A stretch of DNA of 64,000 nucleotides from Pseudomonas sp. TH10 (GTDB taxonomy: Bacteria > Pseudomonadota > Gammaproteobacteria > Pseudomonadales > Pseudomonadaceae): assembly GCF_016651255.1 (NCBI RefSeq), contig NZ_JAEKEG010000002.1, forward strand, positions 1 to 64,000, given 5' to 3'. This document shows positions 46,298-56,942 of this stretch, piece by piece. The position numbers were made by a program, and so were the translations under genes. Each line of letters starts with the position of its first letter. Within the stretch, counting starts at the first letter, position 1. The notes beneath the pieces were generated by a model, which was given only the letters and a program-made list of their open reading frames with translations, did no database searches and had not been told where the DNA came from.

Positions 46298-47086
46298 TCA
46301 TTGGTTTTTGCCGCGCTGACCCAGCCAGAAGGCCAGGACCACCAGCACGATGGAAATCACCAGCATCAGGGTCGAAATCGCATTGATCTCCGGCGTCACG
46401 CCGGCCTTGATTGCGGAGAAGATGTACACCGGCAGGGTTGTGGATCCCGGGCCGGCGACGAAGAAAGTCATGATGAAATCGTCGAGGCTGACCACGAACG
46501 CCAGCACCGCACCGGACAACACCGCCGGCCACAGCAGTGGCAAGGTCACGCGGCGAAACACCTGCCACGGATTGGCGTACAGATCGTTCGCCGCTTCCAG
46601 CAGGCTCTTGTCCAGATCGTTGAGCCGCGCCCGAATCGGTAAATAAGCGAAGGGAATGCAGAAGCCAATGTGCGCAACGATCACTGTCAGCAACCCGAGC
46701 TTGATGCCCAAGGCCATGAACAGCAGCAGCGTGGCCACCGCAGTGACGATTTCCGGCAGGATCAGCGGCAGATTGATCCCGCCCTCGACCATTTTCTGTC
46801 CGTAGAAAGGTCGATAGGTCGCCAGCGCCGCCAGCAGCGCAATCGCCGTGGCGCACACCGTGGCGATGGTTGCGACGATGATCGAATTCAGCGCCGCGGT
46901 CTGAATCGACGGGTTGGCCAGAATCCGTCCGTACCAGGCAAAGGAGAACTCGGTCCACACCGTCGCCGAGCGGTTGGCGTTGAAGCTGTAGGCGATCAAC
47001 ACAAAGATCGGCAGATACAGATAAGCCAGAATCAGCAGGCTGATTTCACGGGTTGCCGGGAGTTTTTTCAGGTGCAGAGAAATCAT
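46298..47086 (-). CDS. PotC-type ABC transporter permease
   Basis: A 262-residue permease with six membrane helices (LLILAYLYLPIFVLIAYSF at the first). The conserved cytoplasmic loop reads LDKSLLEAANDLYANPWQVF followed by RRVTLPLLWPAVLSGAVLAF. It pairs with the PotB-type permease, whose stop overlaps its start by four bases. The pair matches the spermidine/putrescine importer layout. Confidence 0.92.
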   Translation of the reverse strand: MISLHLKKLPATREISLLILAYLYLPIFVLIAYSFNANRSATVWTEFSFAWYGRILANPSIQTAALNSIIVATIATVCATAIALLAALATYRPFYGQKMVEGGINLPLILPEIVTAVATLLLFMALGIKLGLLTVIVAHIGFCIPFAYLPIRARLNDLDKSLLEAANDLYANPWQVFRRVTLPLLWPAVLSGAVLAFVVSLDDFIMTFFVAGPGSTTLPVYIFSAIKAGVTPEINAISTLMLVISIVLVVLAFWLGQRGKNQ

Positions 47087-48000
47087 GCTTTGGCTCCCCG
47101 ATTCAGGGTCTTCGACGTATGGCGGCTGTAGAGGGCGTAGAGCACCAGCGACACCAGCAGAATCGCCAGCAACAGGAACGACAGCGAACTGCCCAGCGGC
47201 CAGTTGCGCGCGGTGCCGAACTGCTGCTGGATAAGATTGCCGATCATCAGCGTCTTGCCGCCGCCGAGAATCGCCGGGGTGATGAAGGCGCCCAGACTCG
47301 GCACGAACACCAGCAGCGCACCGGCAATCACGCCCGGCATCGACAGCGGCAGGATGATCCGCCGCAAGGCGTGCCAGCGGTTGGCGCCGAGGTCGTAGGC
47401 GGCTTCGACCAGACGCCAGTCGAGTTTTTCCAGGGTCGAGTAGATCGGCAGGATCATGAACGGCAGAAAGCTGTAGACCAGGCCGACGCTCACCGCGAAA
47501 TCGTTGTAGAGCAGGGTGATGCCGCCGGCACTCGGGAACAGCGCGTTAAGACTCTGTGCGACCCAACCGTGTTCGCGCAGGATGATCAGCCACGCGTAGT
47601 TGCGGATCAGCAGGTTGGTCCAGAACGGAATGGTGATGAGCAACACCATCAGATTGCGTCGACGCGGGGTCAGGCTCGACATCCACAGCGCCACCGGAAA
47701 ACCGAACAGAAAGCACAGTACGGTCGTGCCACCGGCCTGCAGCACCGAACGTAACAGCGCTTGCGCGTAGACCCAGTTCAGTTCGAGTTCGCCATCAAAA
47801 CCTTCCTGGAAAAACAGTTGCACGTAGCTTTGCAATTGCCAGTCGGCCTGCCAGTCGACTCCGCCGTAGACGTTGCGCGGCAGGAGGCTGATGTAGCCCA
47901 TGATGCCCAGGGGAATGGCGATCAGGGCGAGCAAGGTAAGGACCACCGGGCTGAGCAACAGCGCACGGCTCAAGGCGGGGGAAGTGCTGCTGACGCTCAT
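47083..48000 (-). CDS. PotB-type ABC transporter permease
   Basis: A 305-residue permease with six helices and a family loop LDWRLVEAAYDLGANRWHAL then RRIILPLSMPGVIAGALLVF. The periplasmic stretch after helix 1 (GGVDWQADWQLQSYVQLFFQ) is longer than in the PotC partner, as usual for PotB. It starts one base after the stop of the ATPase gene, so translation is coupled. Confidence 0.92.
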   Translation of the reverse strand: MSVSSTSPALSRALLLSPVVLTLLALIAIPLGIMGYISLLPRNVYGGVDWQADWQLQSYVQLFFQEGFDGELELNWVYAQALLRSVLQAGGTTVLCFLFGFPVALWMSSLTPRRRNLMVLLITIPFWTNLLIRNYAWLIILREHGWVAQSLNALFPSAGGITLLYNDFAVSVGLVYSFLPFMILPIYSTLEKLDWRLVEAAYDLGANRWHALRRIILPLSMPGVIAGALLVFVPSLGAFITPAILGGGKTLMIGNLIQQQFGTARNWPLGSSLSFLLLAILLVSLVLYALYSRHTSKTLNRGAKA

Positions 48001-48001
48001 C

Positions 48002-49087
48002 TCAGGCCTCCATCAACAGGCAGGCGTGGGGCGGCAGATGCACGGCGACGCGTTCACCGACCGCGCGGCCACGGTTCAGGCCTTCGTTGTTTTCGCGCAG
48101 CATGACTTTGATGTCATTGTTCAAACGGCACTGGTACAGCGTTGCGGTGCCGACATAGAGCACCGCTTCGATGACGCCACGCAGGTGATGTGGCTGGCTG
48201 GCGTCGACCAGTTGCGAACGCTCGGGCCGAAACGCCAGTTGCACGCTGCTGCCGTCGAAACCCTGCGGCGGGCAGGCAATCTCCACTGGCATGCCGTTGG
48301 GCACGAACAGCTTTTCGTTGTGCTCGCCGTGTTTCAGGTGGCCGGGAAGGAAGTTGATATCGCCGATAAACTGCGCGACAAAGCGGTGTTTTGGATGCTC
48401 GTAGATATCGGTCGGGGTGCCGATCTGCAAGATCTTGCCGGCCGACATCACGGCGATGCGATCGGACAGCGTCAGCGCTTCTTCCTGATCGTGGGTGACA
48501 AAGATGAAGGTGATGCCGGCTTCTTTCTGCACACGCTTGAGTTCGACCTGCATTTCCTTGCGCAGCTTTAGGTCGAGCGCCGAAAGCGGCTCATCCAGCA
48601 ACAGCACTTTCGGTTTCGGCGCCAAGGCCCGGGCCAGCGCCACGCGTTGCTGTTGGCCACCGGACAACTCCGAAGGTTTGCGATTGGCCAGATGCTCCAT
48701 TTGCACCAGCGCGAGCATCTCGTTGAGCCGATCCGGGATCAACTTGCGATCAAGACCCTGCATCTCAAGCCCGAAGGCGATATTCTGCGCCACACTCATG
48801 TGCGGAAACAGCGCGTAACTCTGGAATACCGTGTTGACCCGGCGTTTGAACGGCGGCAGGTCATTGACCGGCTCGCCGGCCAGACGAATCTCGCCTTCAC
48901 TGACGTGTTCGAAGCCGGCGATGGTGCGTAGCAGAGTGGTTTTGCCGCAGCCGGAAGGGCCGAGCAGGGTGAAGAACTCGTTGTCGGCGATGTTCACCGA
49001 AACATTGTCGAGGGCCGGCGCGAGGCCAGGATCGTCAGAGTACCGTTTGGAGACGTTGCGCACTTCAATTGCTATTGGTTGACCCAT
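48002..49087 (-). CDS. PotA-type ABC transporter ATP-binding protein
   Basis: A 361-residue ATPase with Walker A LLGPSGCGKTTLLRTIAGF, signature PSELSGGQQQRVALARAL, Walker B VLLLDEPLSALDLKLRK and a C-terminal TOBE domain (LAFRPERSQLVDASQPHHLR). It leads the leftward operon. Upstream, 20-30 bases away, a TTGTATGCAA-like palindrome may bind the divergent GntR/FCD regulator, so the importer is probably repressed in the absence of its substrate. Confidence 0.93.
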   Translation of the reverse strand: MGQPIAIEVRNVSKRYSDDPGLAPALDNVSVNIADNEFFTLLGPSGCGKTTLLRTIAGFEHVSEGEIRLAGEPVNDLPPFKRRVNTVFQSYALFPHMSVAQNIAFGLEMQGLDRKLIPDRLNEMLALVQMEHLANRKPSELSGGQQQRVALARALAPKPKVLLLDEPLSALDLKLRKEMQVELKRVQKEAGITFIFVTHDQEEALTLSDRIAVMSAGKILQIGTPTDIYEHPKHRFVAQFIGDINFLPGHLKHGEHNEKLFVPNGMPVEIACPPQGFDGSSVQLAFRPERSQLVDASQPHHLRGVIEAVLYVGTATLYQCRLNNDIKVMLRENNEGLNRGRAVGERVAVHLPPHACLLMEA

Positions 49088-49107
49088 AATGGTGCAATCC
49101 TCTATTT

Positions 49108-49119
49108 ATTGTATGCAAT
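49108..49119. promoter_or_regulatory. Possible GntR/FCD operator
   Basis: ATTGTATGCAAT is a 12-base near-palindrome, and a related half-site TGCAATTT follows at about 49127-49134. It lies in the divergent promoter region between the ATPase gene and the regulator gene, the usual place for a FadR-type operator. Confidence 0.5.
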
Positions 49120-49227
49120 ATCTGAATGCAATTTAGAAATACCCGGATTAATCTGCGTGTGCAACCCCCTTTTTTCCGGCTGTTCATTCGCCAGGGCAGC
49201 GTTGCCAGCACCTAAAGGAGTTTTTCA

Positions 49228-49917
49228 ATGACCGAGAAGAAACTGGAAACCACGGTCGACCGCGTCTACCAAGGGGTTTACGAGGCGATCAGCAAGCGTT
49301 CGCTGCGTCCGGGGATGAAGCTGGGCGAGGCCTCGCTGGCCGAGTTATTTAATGTCAGCCGCACATCGGTTCGCGCCGCGCTGAAGCAATTGGAGGCCGA
49401 CGGACTGGTCACCACCGAGCCCAATAAAGGTGCGTCGGTGTCGCTGCCGAGCAATGAAGAAATCCGTTCGCTGTTCGAAACCCGCCGTCTGATCGAGATC
49501 GGCATCGTCACCGAACTGTGCCGGCGCAAGGACACGGCGGCGATGCAGGATTTGCGCGAGCACCTGCTGCTGGAAGATGAAGCCCACGCCGCCGGTGACC
49601 ACGAACGGCTGATTCATCTGCTCGGCGAGTTCCACATCAAACTGGCACGCAGCCTCAACAATCCGGTGCTGCTGGACTGGTTCCAGAAGCTGATTTCCCG
49701 CGCGTCGCTGTACGCTGCGGCGCTGGATGACGACAGCCACGAAGCTTGCCGCGATGACGAACACCTGCGACTGCTCGAGTACATCGAGGCGGGCAATCAG
49801 AGCGCGGCGATTGAATTGACCTGCATGCACCTCAATGGCATCGAAAAAGCCATTCTCGACGTCGCCGCCAAGATGAAAACTGGCTACCATCCGCTCAAGC
49901 ATCTGATTGAAGTGTGA
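49228..49917 (+). CDS. GntR family regulator with FCD domain
   Basis: A 229-residue regulator. The winged HTH is at about residues 8-75 (YEAISKRSLRPGMKLGEASL, ELFNVSRTSVRAALKQLEAD), and the all-helical FCD effector domain follows (FETRRLIEIGIVTELCRRKD, LIHLLGEFHIKLARSLNN, HEACRDDEHLRLLEYIEAGN), with Asp/His residues that often bind a metal and an acid ligand. It is transcribed divergently from the ABC/amidohydrolase operon and probably represses it. The ribosome-binding site AAAGGAG is clear. Confidence 0.92.
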   Translation: MTEKKLETTVDRVYQGVYEAISKRSLRPGMKLGEASLAELFNVSRTSVRAALKQLEADGLVTTEPNKGASVSLPSNEEIRSLFETRRLIEIGIVTELCRRKDTAAMQDLREHLLLEDEAHAAGDHERLIHLLGEFHIKLARSLNNPVLLDWFQKLISRASLYAAALDDDSHEACRDDEHLRLLEYIEAGNQSAAIELTCMHLNGIEKAILDVAAKMKTGYHPLKHLIEV

Positions 49918-49930
49918 TGATCTGGAAATT

Positions 49931-50027
49931 CAGGCAGGAGCTACCGCAGGCAGCGATCTTTTGATCTTGTTTGGCTAGCGCCAGGATCAAAGGATCGCAG
50001 CCTCGTTTCTCTCGACAGCGCCTGCGC
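49931..50027. repeat. Long imperfect inverted repeat
   Basis: CAGGAGCTACCGCAGGCAGC with GATCTTTTGATC at the left and GATCAAAGGATCGCAGCCTC with CGACAGCGCCTG at the right. It resembles the copy at 41643-41735 but is more diverged, and lies between the regulator and the hybrid kinase. Confidence 0.75.
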
Positions 50028-50128
50028 GTGCTTCAAATCGCTACGATGTGCTTGTAGGCAATGAAACCATTGGCGCCGCGTATGCTCGAAGCAGACAGGT
50101 GTCATTTCAGGGACTAAAGAGTCAGTCG

Positions 50129-52240
50129 ATGCAGTTTCTAGACGCAAGCCACGGGTGTGCCGGCTGGAACGGTGAGATGGCCGGACGCATTCGTGCATTC
50201 GACTGGAGCCTGACCGAGCTTGGGCCTGTCCAGAATTGGCAGAAAAGCCTGTGCAGCACCGTGCAGTTGATGCTTGCGTCGCCCTTGCCAATGGTCATGC
50301 TCTGGGGCCGGGCCGGGTACATGATCTACAACGACGCCTACTCGGAATTCGCTGGCGGCCGCCATCCTTACCTGCTGGGCTCTCCGGTGGAGCTGGGTTG
50401 GCCGGAAGTCGCCGAATTCAACCGGCATGTGGTGGACACGTGCCTGGGCGGGGGCACCTTGTCCTATCAGAACAAGGAACTGGTGCTGTTACGCAACGGG
50501 GTCCCCGAAGACGTCTGGCTCGATCTCTATTACAGCCCGGTGGCCAATGACGAGGGTCGGCCCGCAGGCGTCATGGCGATGGTGGTGGATACCACCGACC
50601 ATGTCATTTCCGAGCGCCGGCGCCGGGCGGCTGAAGATGCCTATCGCGCCGATAACGAGCGGGTCCGCCTGGCACTGAATGCCGGGGCCTTGCTGGGCTC
50701 CTTCGTCTGGGACCTCAAGGCCGACATTCTTTCCGGCGACGACCGATTCGCCCGCACATTCTCCTTTCCGCCAGGCTACGACCTGTCCAACCTGCCCAGT
50801 GCCGTCGCTGAATCGCGGATTCACCCCGAGGACGTAGGCTGGGTCCGTGAGCAGGTTAAGCAGGCGCAGAAGACCGGTGAACCCTTTAACGCCGAATACC
50901 GCGTGCTGCGGCCCGACGGCAGCCATCTGTGGGTGCTGGCCAGCGGCGCTTGCGAGTTCGACGAAAGGGGCGAACCGTTGCGCTTCCCCGGAGTGCTGAT
51001 CGACATTCATGTGCGCAAGACGGCTGAAGAATCACTGCTCAAGTTCACCCGCAATCTGGAACAACGTGTCGCTGAAGAGGTCGGCGCGCGGCTGCAGGCC
51101 GAGGAGCAATTGCGTCAGTCGCAGAAGCTCGAAGCCATCGGTGGCCTCACGGGTGGCGTAGCTCACGACTTCAATAACCTGCTGCAGGTGATCGCCGGCA
51201 ACCTGCACCTGCTGGCGCGGCATGAGCCGGACAACGCCAATGTGCAACGTCGGGTCAAGGCCTCGATTGCAGCGGTCGAGCGCGGGGCCAAGCTGTCCTC
51301 GCAACTGCTCGCGTTTGCCCGGCGCCAGCCTTTGTCCCCGGCGGTCTACGACCCACGGCAAATCTTCGAAGGCCTGGCCGAGTTGCTGCAGCGAGCGCTG
51401 GGCGAAACCTTGCAGATCGATGTGCGGGTCCCGCAAGAGTCCTGGCATCTCAACGTTGACCGTAATCAGTTGGAAAACGCCATCCTCAACCTGGCAATCA
51501 ATGCCCGGGACGCCATGCGGGGCGAGGGCACGGTGATACTCAGCGCCGAAAATGTTGCACTGGACCGCCAGTTCTGTGCCGGCAAGGGCATTGTCGCCGG
51601 CGATTATGTGCGGGTTGCGGTAGTTGACACGGGTGTTGGCATGCCCCCCCAGGTGCTGGCGCAGGCGTTTGAACCCTTTTTCACTACCAAGGCGGATGGC
51701 CAGGGCACCGGGTTGGGCCTGAGCATGGTGTTCGGCTTCGTCAAGCAAAGCGGCGGGCATATCGAGATGTCCAGCTTTGAAGGCCAGGGCACTCGGGTCG
51801 AGCTTTATTTTCCGCGGTGCCTGCGCGGGCTGTCTGTTGAATCAGCGGTGCACGACGCGCAGCATCCAGGCGGCCACGAAACTGTCCTGGTGGTGGAGGA
51901 TAACGAGGCGGTGCGCGCCGCGGCCGTGGAGCTGCTGCACGAGGAGGGTTACAAGGTGCTGATCGCTGCCAACGGGGACATCGCCATGCAGATGTTGCTG
52001 GAAGGCGTAGCGGTGGATCTGATTTTCACTGACGTGGTCATGCCCGGGCTGATCAAGAGCTCGGACCTGGCCGCCTGGGCCAAGGTCCAGAAACCGCCGG
52101 TTGCGGTGCTGTTCACGTCGGGGCATACCCGCGACATCATTTCGCGCAATCACCAGCTCAGTCCCGATACCCATCTGTTGAGCAAGCCTTATGGGCCGGA
52201 AGCGCTGACGCGCATGGTCCGTAATGTTCTGAGCGGTTGA
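50129..52240 (+). CDS. Soluble hybrid histidine kinase with PAS domains
   Basis: A 703-residue kinase starting at ATG 50129. Two PAS modules come first (about 35-160, LPMVMLWGRAGYMIYNDAYS; and 195-310, FNAEYRVLRPDGSHLWVLA), then a phosphoacceptor helix GGLTGGVAHDFNNLLQVIAG, the ATPase (N-box NLAINARDAM, G boxes DTGVGMPPQV and GQGTGLGLSMVFGF) and a C-terminal receiver (VLVVEDNEAVRAAAVELL, phospho-Asp in IFTDVVMPG). There are no membrane helices or HTH. The phosphorelay partner is not nearby, so the output is unknown. Confidence 0.92.
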   Translation: MQFLDASHGCAGWNGEMAGRIRAFDWSLTELGPVQNWQKSLCSTVQLMLASPLPMVMLWGRAGYMIYNDAYSEFAGGRHPYLLGSPVELGWPEVAEFNRHVVDTCLGGGTLSYQNKELVLLRNGVPEDVWLDLYYSPVANDEGRPAGVMAMVVDTTDHVISERRRRAAEDAYRADNERVRLALNAGALLGSFVWDLKADILSGDDRFARTFSFPPGYDLSNLPSAVAESRIHPEDVGWVREQVKQAQKTGEPFNAEYRVLRPDGSHLWVLASGACEFDERGEPLRFPGVLIDIHVRKTAEESLLKFTRNLEQRVAEEVGARLQAEEQLRQSQKLEAIGGLTGGVAHDFNNLLQVIAGNLHLLARHEPDNANVQRRVKASIAAVERGAKLSSQLLAFARRQPLSPAVYDPRQIFEGLAELLQRALGETLQIDVRVPQESWHLNVDRNQLENAILNLAINARDAMRGEGTVILSAENVALDRQFCAGKGIVAGDYVRVAVVDTGVGMPPQVLAQAFEPFFTTKADGQGTGLGLSMVFGFVKQSGGHIEMSSFEGQGTRVELYFPRCLRGLSVESAVHDAQHPGGHETVLVVEDNEAVRAAAVELLHEEGYKVLIAANGDIAMQMLLEGVAVDLIFTDVVMPGLIKSSDLAAWAKVQKPPVAVLFTSGHTRDIISRNHQLSPDTHLLSKPYGPEALTRMVRNVLSG

Positions 52241-52324
52241 AGTGAATTATCGGGATTTGCAAGGAACCAACGTAGGAGCTGGTAAACCTGAGATTAAGCA
52301 TCCTCAATTCAATCAAGGCAGCCT

Positions 52325-54944
52325 ATGAATTCCGATCCAACCTCCGGCATGGTCCGGGTGCGTGGCGCCCGTGAACATAACCTGAAGAACGTCGACGTCG
52401 ACATCCCTCGCGATTCGCTGGTGGTGTTCACTGGCGTGTCCGGCTCGGGCAAATCCTCGCTGGCGTTCTCGACCTTGTATGCCGAAGCGCAACGGCGTTA
52501 TTTCGAGTCAGTGGCGCCCTATGCCAGGCGCCTGATCGATCAGGTGGGTGTGCCGGACGTTGACTCCATCGAAGGCCTGCCGCCTGCCGTGGCGTTGCAG
52601 CAACAGCGCGGCACGCCGAGCACGCGCTCGTCGGTGGGCAGCGTGACCACCTTGTCGAGCCTGATCCGCATGCTCTATTCCCGGGCCGGCAGCTACCCGC
52701 CCGGGCAACCGATGCTGTACGCCGAAGACTTCTCGCCCAACACGCCACAGGGCGCCTGCCCGGAATGTCATGGTCTTGGTCGCGTGTATGAGGTCACCGA
52801 AGCGCTGATGGTGCCCGATCCGAACCTGACCATTCGCCAACGCGCCGTGGCGTCCTGGCCGTTGGCCTGGCAGGGGCAAAACCTGCGCGACATCCTCGTG
52901 ACCCTGGGCATCGACGTCGATATCCCATGGAAAAAGCTGCCGAAAAAACAGCGCGACTGGATTCTCTTCACCGAAGAAACCCCGACCGTGCCGGTGTACG
53001 CCGGGCTGACCCCGGAAGAAACCCGCGTCGCCCTCAAACGCAAGATGGAGCCGAGTTATCAGGGCACGTTTACCGGCGCCCGACGCTACATCCTGCACAC
53101 CTTCACCCATTCCCAAAGCGCGCTGATGAAAAAGCGGGTTGCGCAGTTCATGCTCGGCAATCCATGCCCGGTGTGCGACGGCAAACGCCTCAAGCGCGAA
53201 GCGTTGTCGGTGAAGTTCGCCGGTTATGACATCGGCGAGTTGTCGCAGATGCCCTTGCTGCAGTTTGCCGAGGTGCTGAAACCGGTGGCGGCGCAGACCT
53301 ATCTGGACCAGGCCGAGGAAGCGGGTGACGTCTTCACGCCAAGCCAAACCCTGGAAGCCCGGGCCCAGCGCGTCGCCCACGGGGCCAGTGCGCATGCCAA
53401 TGCGCCGGATGTGCGGCATACGCCCAACCTGTCGGTGGAAAAGCGTCTGGCGGCGCAGCGTATCGCTCAGGATCTGCTGGAACGGGTCAGTACCCTGACC
53501 GACCTGGGCCTGGGCTACCTGGCACTGGAGCGCAGCACGCCGACCCTGTCCTCCGGCGAGTTGCAACGCCTGCGCCTGGCGACCCAGTTGGGTTCGCAAC
53601 TGTTCGGCGTGATCTACGTGCTCGACGAACCCTCGGCGGGCCTGCACCCGGCGGACGGCGAGGCGCTGTTCGATGCCTTGCAACGGCTGAAGGCCTGCGG
53701 CAATACCTTGTTTGTGGTCGAGCACGACCTGGAAACCATGCGCCGTGCCGATTGGCTGATCGACGTCGGCCCGGCGGCCGGTGAACATGGCGGGCGGATC
53801 TTGTACAGCGGGCCACCGGCCGGCCTGGAGCAGGTCAAGGAATCGCAAACCCGCGACTACCTGTTCGCCGAGGCAGCGAGCCAGGCGCGCACCTGCCGCA
53901 AGCCAGCCGACTGGCTGCGACTGGAGGGATCACCCGCAACAACCTGGACAACCTCAGTGTGGAGTTTCCACTGGGCTGTTTCACTTCGGTTACCGGTGTT
54001 TCGGGGTCGGGGAAATCGAGCCTGGTCAGCCAGGCGCTGCTGGAACTGGTGGGCGCGCACTTGGGACGCCCGGTGGCTGAGAGTGATGCCGAGGAACCGA
54101 GCCTGGAGGACGATGCGCCCCAGGTCAGCGGCGGTCAGGTGACTGCGGGGCTGACGTCGATCAAGCGCCTGGTGCAAGTCGACCAGAAACCGATTGGCCG
54201 TACGCCGCGCTCGAACCTGGCGACCTATACGGGCCTGTTCGACAGCGTGCGCAAGCTGTATGCCGCCACTGATCAGGCGCGGGCGCAAGGCTACGATGCC
54301 GGGCAGTTCTCTTTTAATGTCGCCAAGGGCCGCTGCCCGACCTGTGAAGGCGAAGGTTTTGTCAGCGTCGAGTTGCTGTTCATGCCCAGCGTGTATGCGC
54401 CATGCCCAACCTGCCATGGTGCGCGCTACAACCCCCAGACTCTGGCTATCACCTGGCAAGGCTTGAACATCGCCCAGGTGCTGCAGCTGACCGTGGATGA
54501 AGCGGTGACGGTGTTTGCCGAGCAGGCTGGCATCCGCCGTTCACTGGACGTGTTGCGTGACATTGGCCTGGGGTATTTGCGCCTCGGCCAGCCAGCCACC
54601 GAGCTGTCGGGCGGCGAAGCCCAGCGCATCAAACTGGCTACTGAACTGCAGCGCAACCAGCGCGGCGCCACCCTGTACGTGCTCGACGAACCGACCACCG
54701 GGTTGCACCCCGGGATGTCGATCGGCTGATGGAACAGCTCAACACCCTGGTGTCGGCGGGGCATACGGTCATAGTGGTCGAGCACGAGATGCGCGTGGTA
54801 GCGCAGAGTGACTGGGTGATTGATATCGGGCCCGGGGCAGGGGATCAGGGCGGTAAAATTGTGGTGGCGGGAACGCCGCTGAAAGTTGCCAAAAGCAGGA
54901 AGAGCAAGACTGCACCGTTTTTGGCCAGGACGCTCAACCTGTAG
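52325..54944 (+). pseudogene. UvrA-like excinuclease ATPase (UvrA2 type), two frameshifts
   Basis: A class II UvrA paralogue with two ABC ATPase units. The first half holds [18 protein letters not shown], a zinc finger CPECHGLGR and the signature STPTLSSGELQRLRLATQ. Frame one breaks at a three-G run (53926-53928) after WLRLEG and resumes with [20 protein letters not shown]. It breaks again at CCCCGGGATG (54711-54715) before DRLMEQLNTLVSAGHT. Repairing both gives about 873 residues. The second signature ELSGGEAQRIKLATEL and zinc fingers CPTCEGEGF and CPTCHG are intact. UvrA2-type proteins are linked to drug or damage tolerance, not shown here. Confidence 0.88.
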
Positions 54945-54948
54945 AAGC

Positions 54949-54981
54949 AGGACCGGAATGAGCATTGCTCCCACCGGTCCT
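54949..54981 (+). terminator. Inverted repeat after the uvrA-like gene
   Basis: AGGACCGG (54949-54956) pairs with CCGGTCCT (54974-54981) around a 17-base loop. There is no T tract, so it may be a weak terminator or a protecting hairpin between convergent genes. Confidence 0.5.
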
Positions 54982-54999
54982 ACTCCCACAAACGGTAGA

Positions 55000-56942
55000 T
55001 CAAACCCTATCAATCGTACGTCGCACCTTGTCCAGTAGCTCGTTGATCTGGAATGGCTTGACCAGCATTTCCATGCCGTCGCCGAGGAACACCTGGCGGT
55101 TGATCGCGTTTTCCGCATAGCCGGTCATGAACAGGATCGGCAACTGCGCGCGCCAGCCTCGGGCTACGTCCGCCAACTCGCGGCCGGTCATGCGCGGCAG
55201 GCCGACGTCGGTCAGCAGCAGGTCGATCGACGGGTCGTTCTGCAACCGCTCGAGTGCGCTTTCAATGTCGCCGACCTGGGTGCAGCGGTAACCGGCGTCC
55301 ATCAGCACCTCAGCGACGAACATGCGCACTGACGGCATGTCCTCGACGATCAGCACGTGCTCGCCATCGCCCTGAGCATCTGCCGTGAGTGGGGGCCTCG
55401 CTGGAGGTCGGGTCGGAAGTAGCGGGCAACATGATCGTCACTTCCGTACCGCGTCGAGCCACGCTGCGAATGTGTGCATCGCCACCCGATTGCCGGGCGA
55501 AACCATAGATCGTCGACAGCCCCAATCCGGTTCCCTGACCCAGGGGTTTGGTGGTGAAAAACGGATCGAACACCTTATCGATCACGTTGTGATCGATGCC
55601 AGTACCGTCATCGCGCACGGCCAGGGCGACATAAGCACCGTCCGCCAGGTTGGGATCACCGTGGGAGAAGGCGGCATAGGTACTGACCCAGATATTACCG
55701 CCCTGGGGCAGCGCATCGCGCGCGTTGATCACCAGGTTGAGAACGGCACTTTCCAGCTGGACCGGGTCGACCAGGGCGATCGCCGCCTTGGACGTCAGCT
55801 CAAGTTTCAAGGCGATGCGCTCGCCGATAGTGCGCATCAGTAATTCTTCCAGCGAACGCACCTGGGCGTTGATGTCCACCGGCCGGGTGTCCAGTGGCTG
55901 CTGGCGGGCAAAAGCCAGCAGGCGATGAGTGAGGGAGGCGGCACTCATGGCAGAGCTCAAGGCGGCTTCGGTATACAACTGGACCTTGTCGGTGCGTGAC
56001 GCGGCGATGCGCTTCTGGATCAGTTCGAGGCTGGTGATGATGCCGGTCAGCAGGTTGTTGAAGTCATGAGCGATACCGCCGGTGAGCTTGCCCAGCGCGT
56101 CCATCTTCTGCACCTGCAGCAGCTGCGCCTTCGGTGCGCGCCCGTTGCGCGACTTCGTTGGCCAGCTGGGTAGTGGCGTCATCCAGGCGCGCCAGATGCG
56201 AGCGTTCACGATGACGGTGCTCGGTGACGTCCTCGACGAACACCAGGCTCAGTTCAGGTGTGCGGTAGGGTGAGAGCTGCCATTCGGTCTCGCGGACTTC
56301 GCCGTACACGCGCATATTCAGCGTGCCTTTCCAGCGCTCGCCATAGGCCAGTCGCAGGCGCAGTTCATCAATGACCGCGCCCTGGTCCGGGGCAAAACAC
56401 TCGCGCAGGGCATCCGGGTCGAGGTTGTCCTGCATCAGCTGCGTGAACGCGTGATTGCATTCGTGCACCTTGAGCTGCGCGTCCAGCACCGCGATGGGCG
56501 CAGACACATTGACAAAGATCTCCCGAAAACGCGCCTCGCTCTCGCGCAGCGCATTTTCCGTTTCACGCACCCGCAGCAAGGTGCGCAGGGTCGCCAGCAG
56601 CACATCCGGGTCCACCGGGTGAATCAGGTAGGCATCCGCGCCAGCGTCCAGGCCGGTGATGATATCGCCAGTCTGGATCGACGCCGCCGACACGTGAATC
56701 ACCGGCAGCAGGGCGGTGTCGGGGTCGCAGCGTAGCTTGCGCACGATGTCGAAACCGCTCATGTCCGGCAGGTTGACGTCGAGGATAAGCGCATCCAGCG
56801 GCTCACTTTCGATCAGCGCCAGCCCCTCAGTGCCGGTGCCAGCCTCCAGCACTTCATAGCCGTGACGCTCCAGCCGCCGGCGCAGGGCGTAGCGGGTGGC
56901 GACGTTGTCATCGACGACCAGCAGGCGGATGTCACGTTTCAT
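55000..56942 (-). pseudogene. Receiver-PAS-histidine kinase-receiver protein, two frameshifts
   Basis: From ATG 56942: receiver (LLVVDDNVATRYALRRRLE, phospho-Asp in LILDVNLPDMSGFD), PAS (about 150-265), then HisKA. The frame shifts near 56128-56129, where one extra G is read on the coding strand, and resumes as AQLLQVQKMDALGKLTGG with IAHDFNNLLTGI and GQGTGLGLSTIYGF. It shifts again at five C (plus strand G run 55391-55395), then continues as GEHVLIVEDMPSVRMFV with the second receiver (LLLTDVGLPRMTG) to 55000. Removing both bases gives 646 residues. It is the last gene of the stressosome operon. Confidence 0.85.

Noticed and set aside
45228-46958. Long form of the PotD-like protein (576 residues)
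   Set aside because: The extra N-terminus lies in the permease gene; the signal peptide at 46280 marks the true start.
49918-50128. Possible small gene before the hybrid kinase
   Set aside because: The stretch is occupied by a REP-like inverted repeat and the kinase promoter; the upstream in-frame start at 50048 has no ribosome-binding site.
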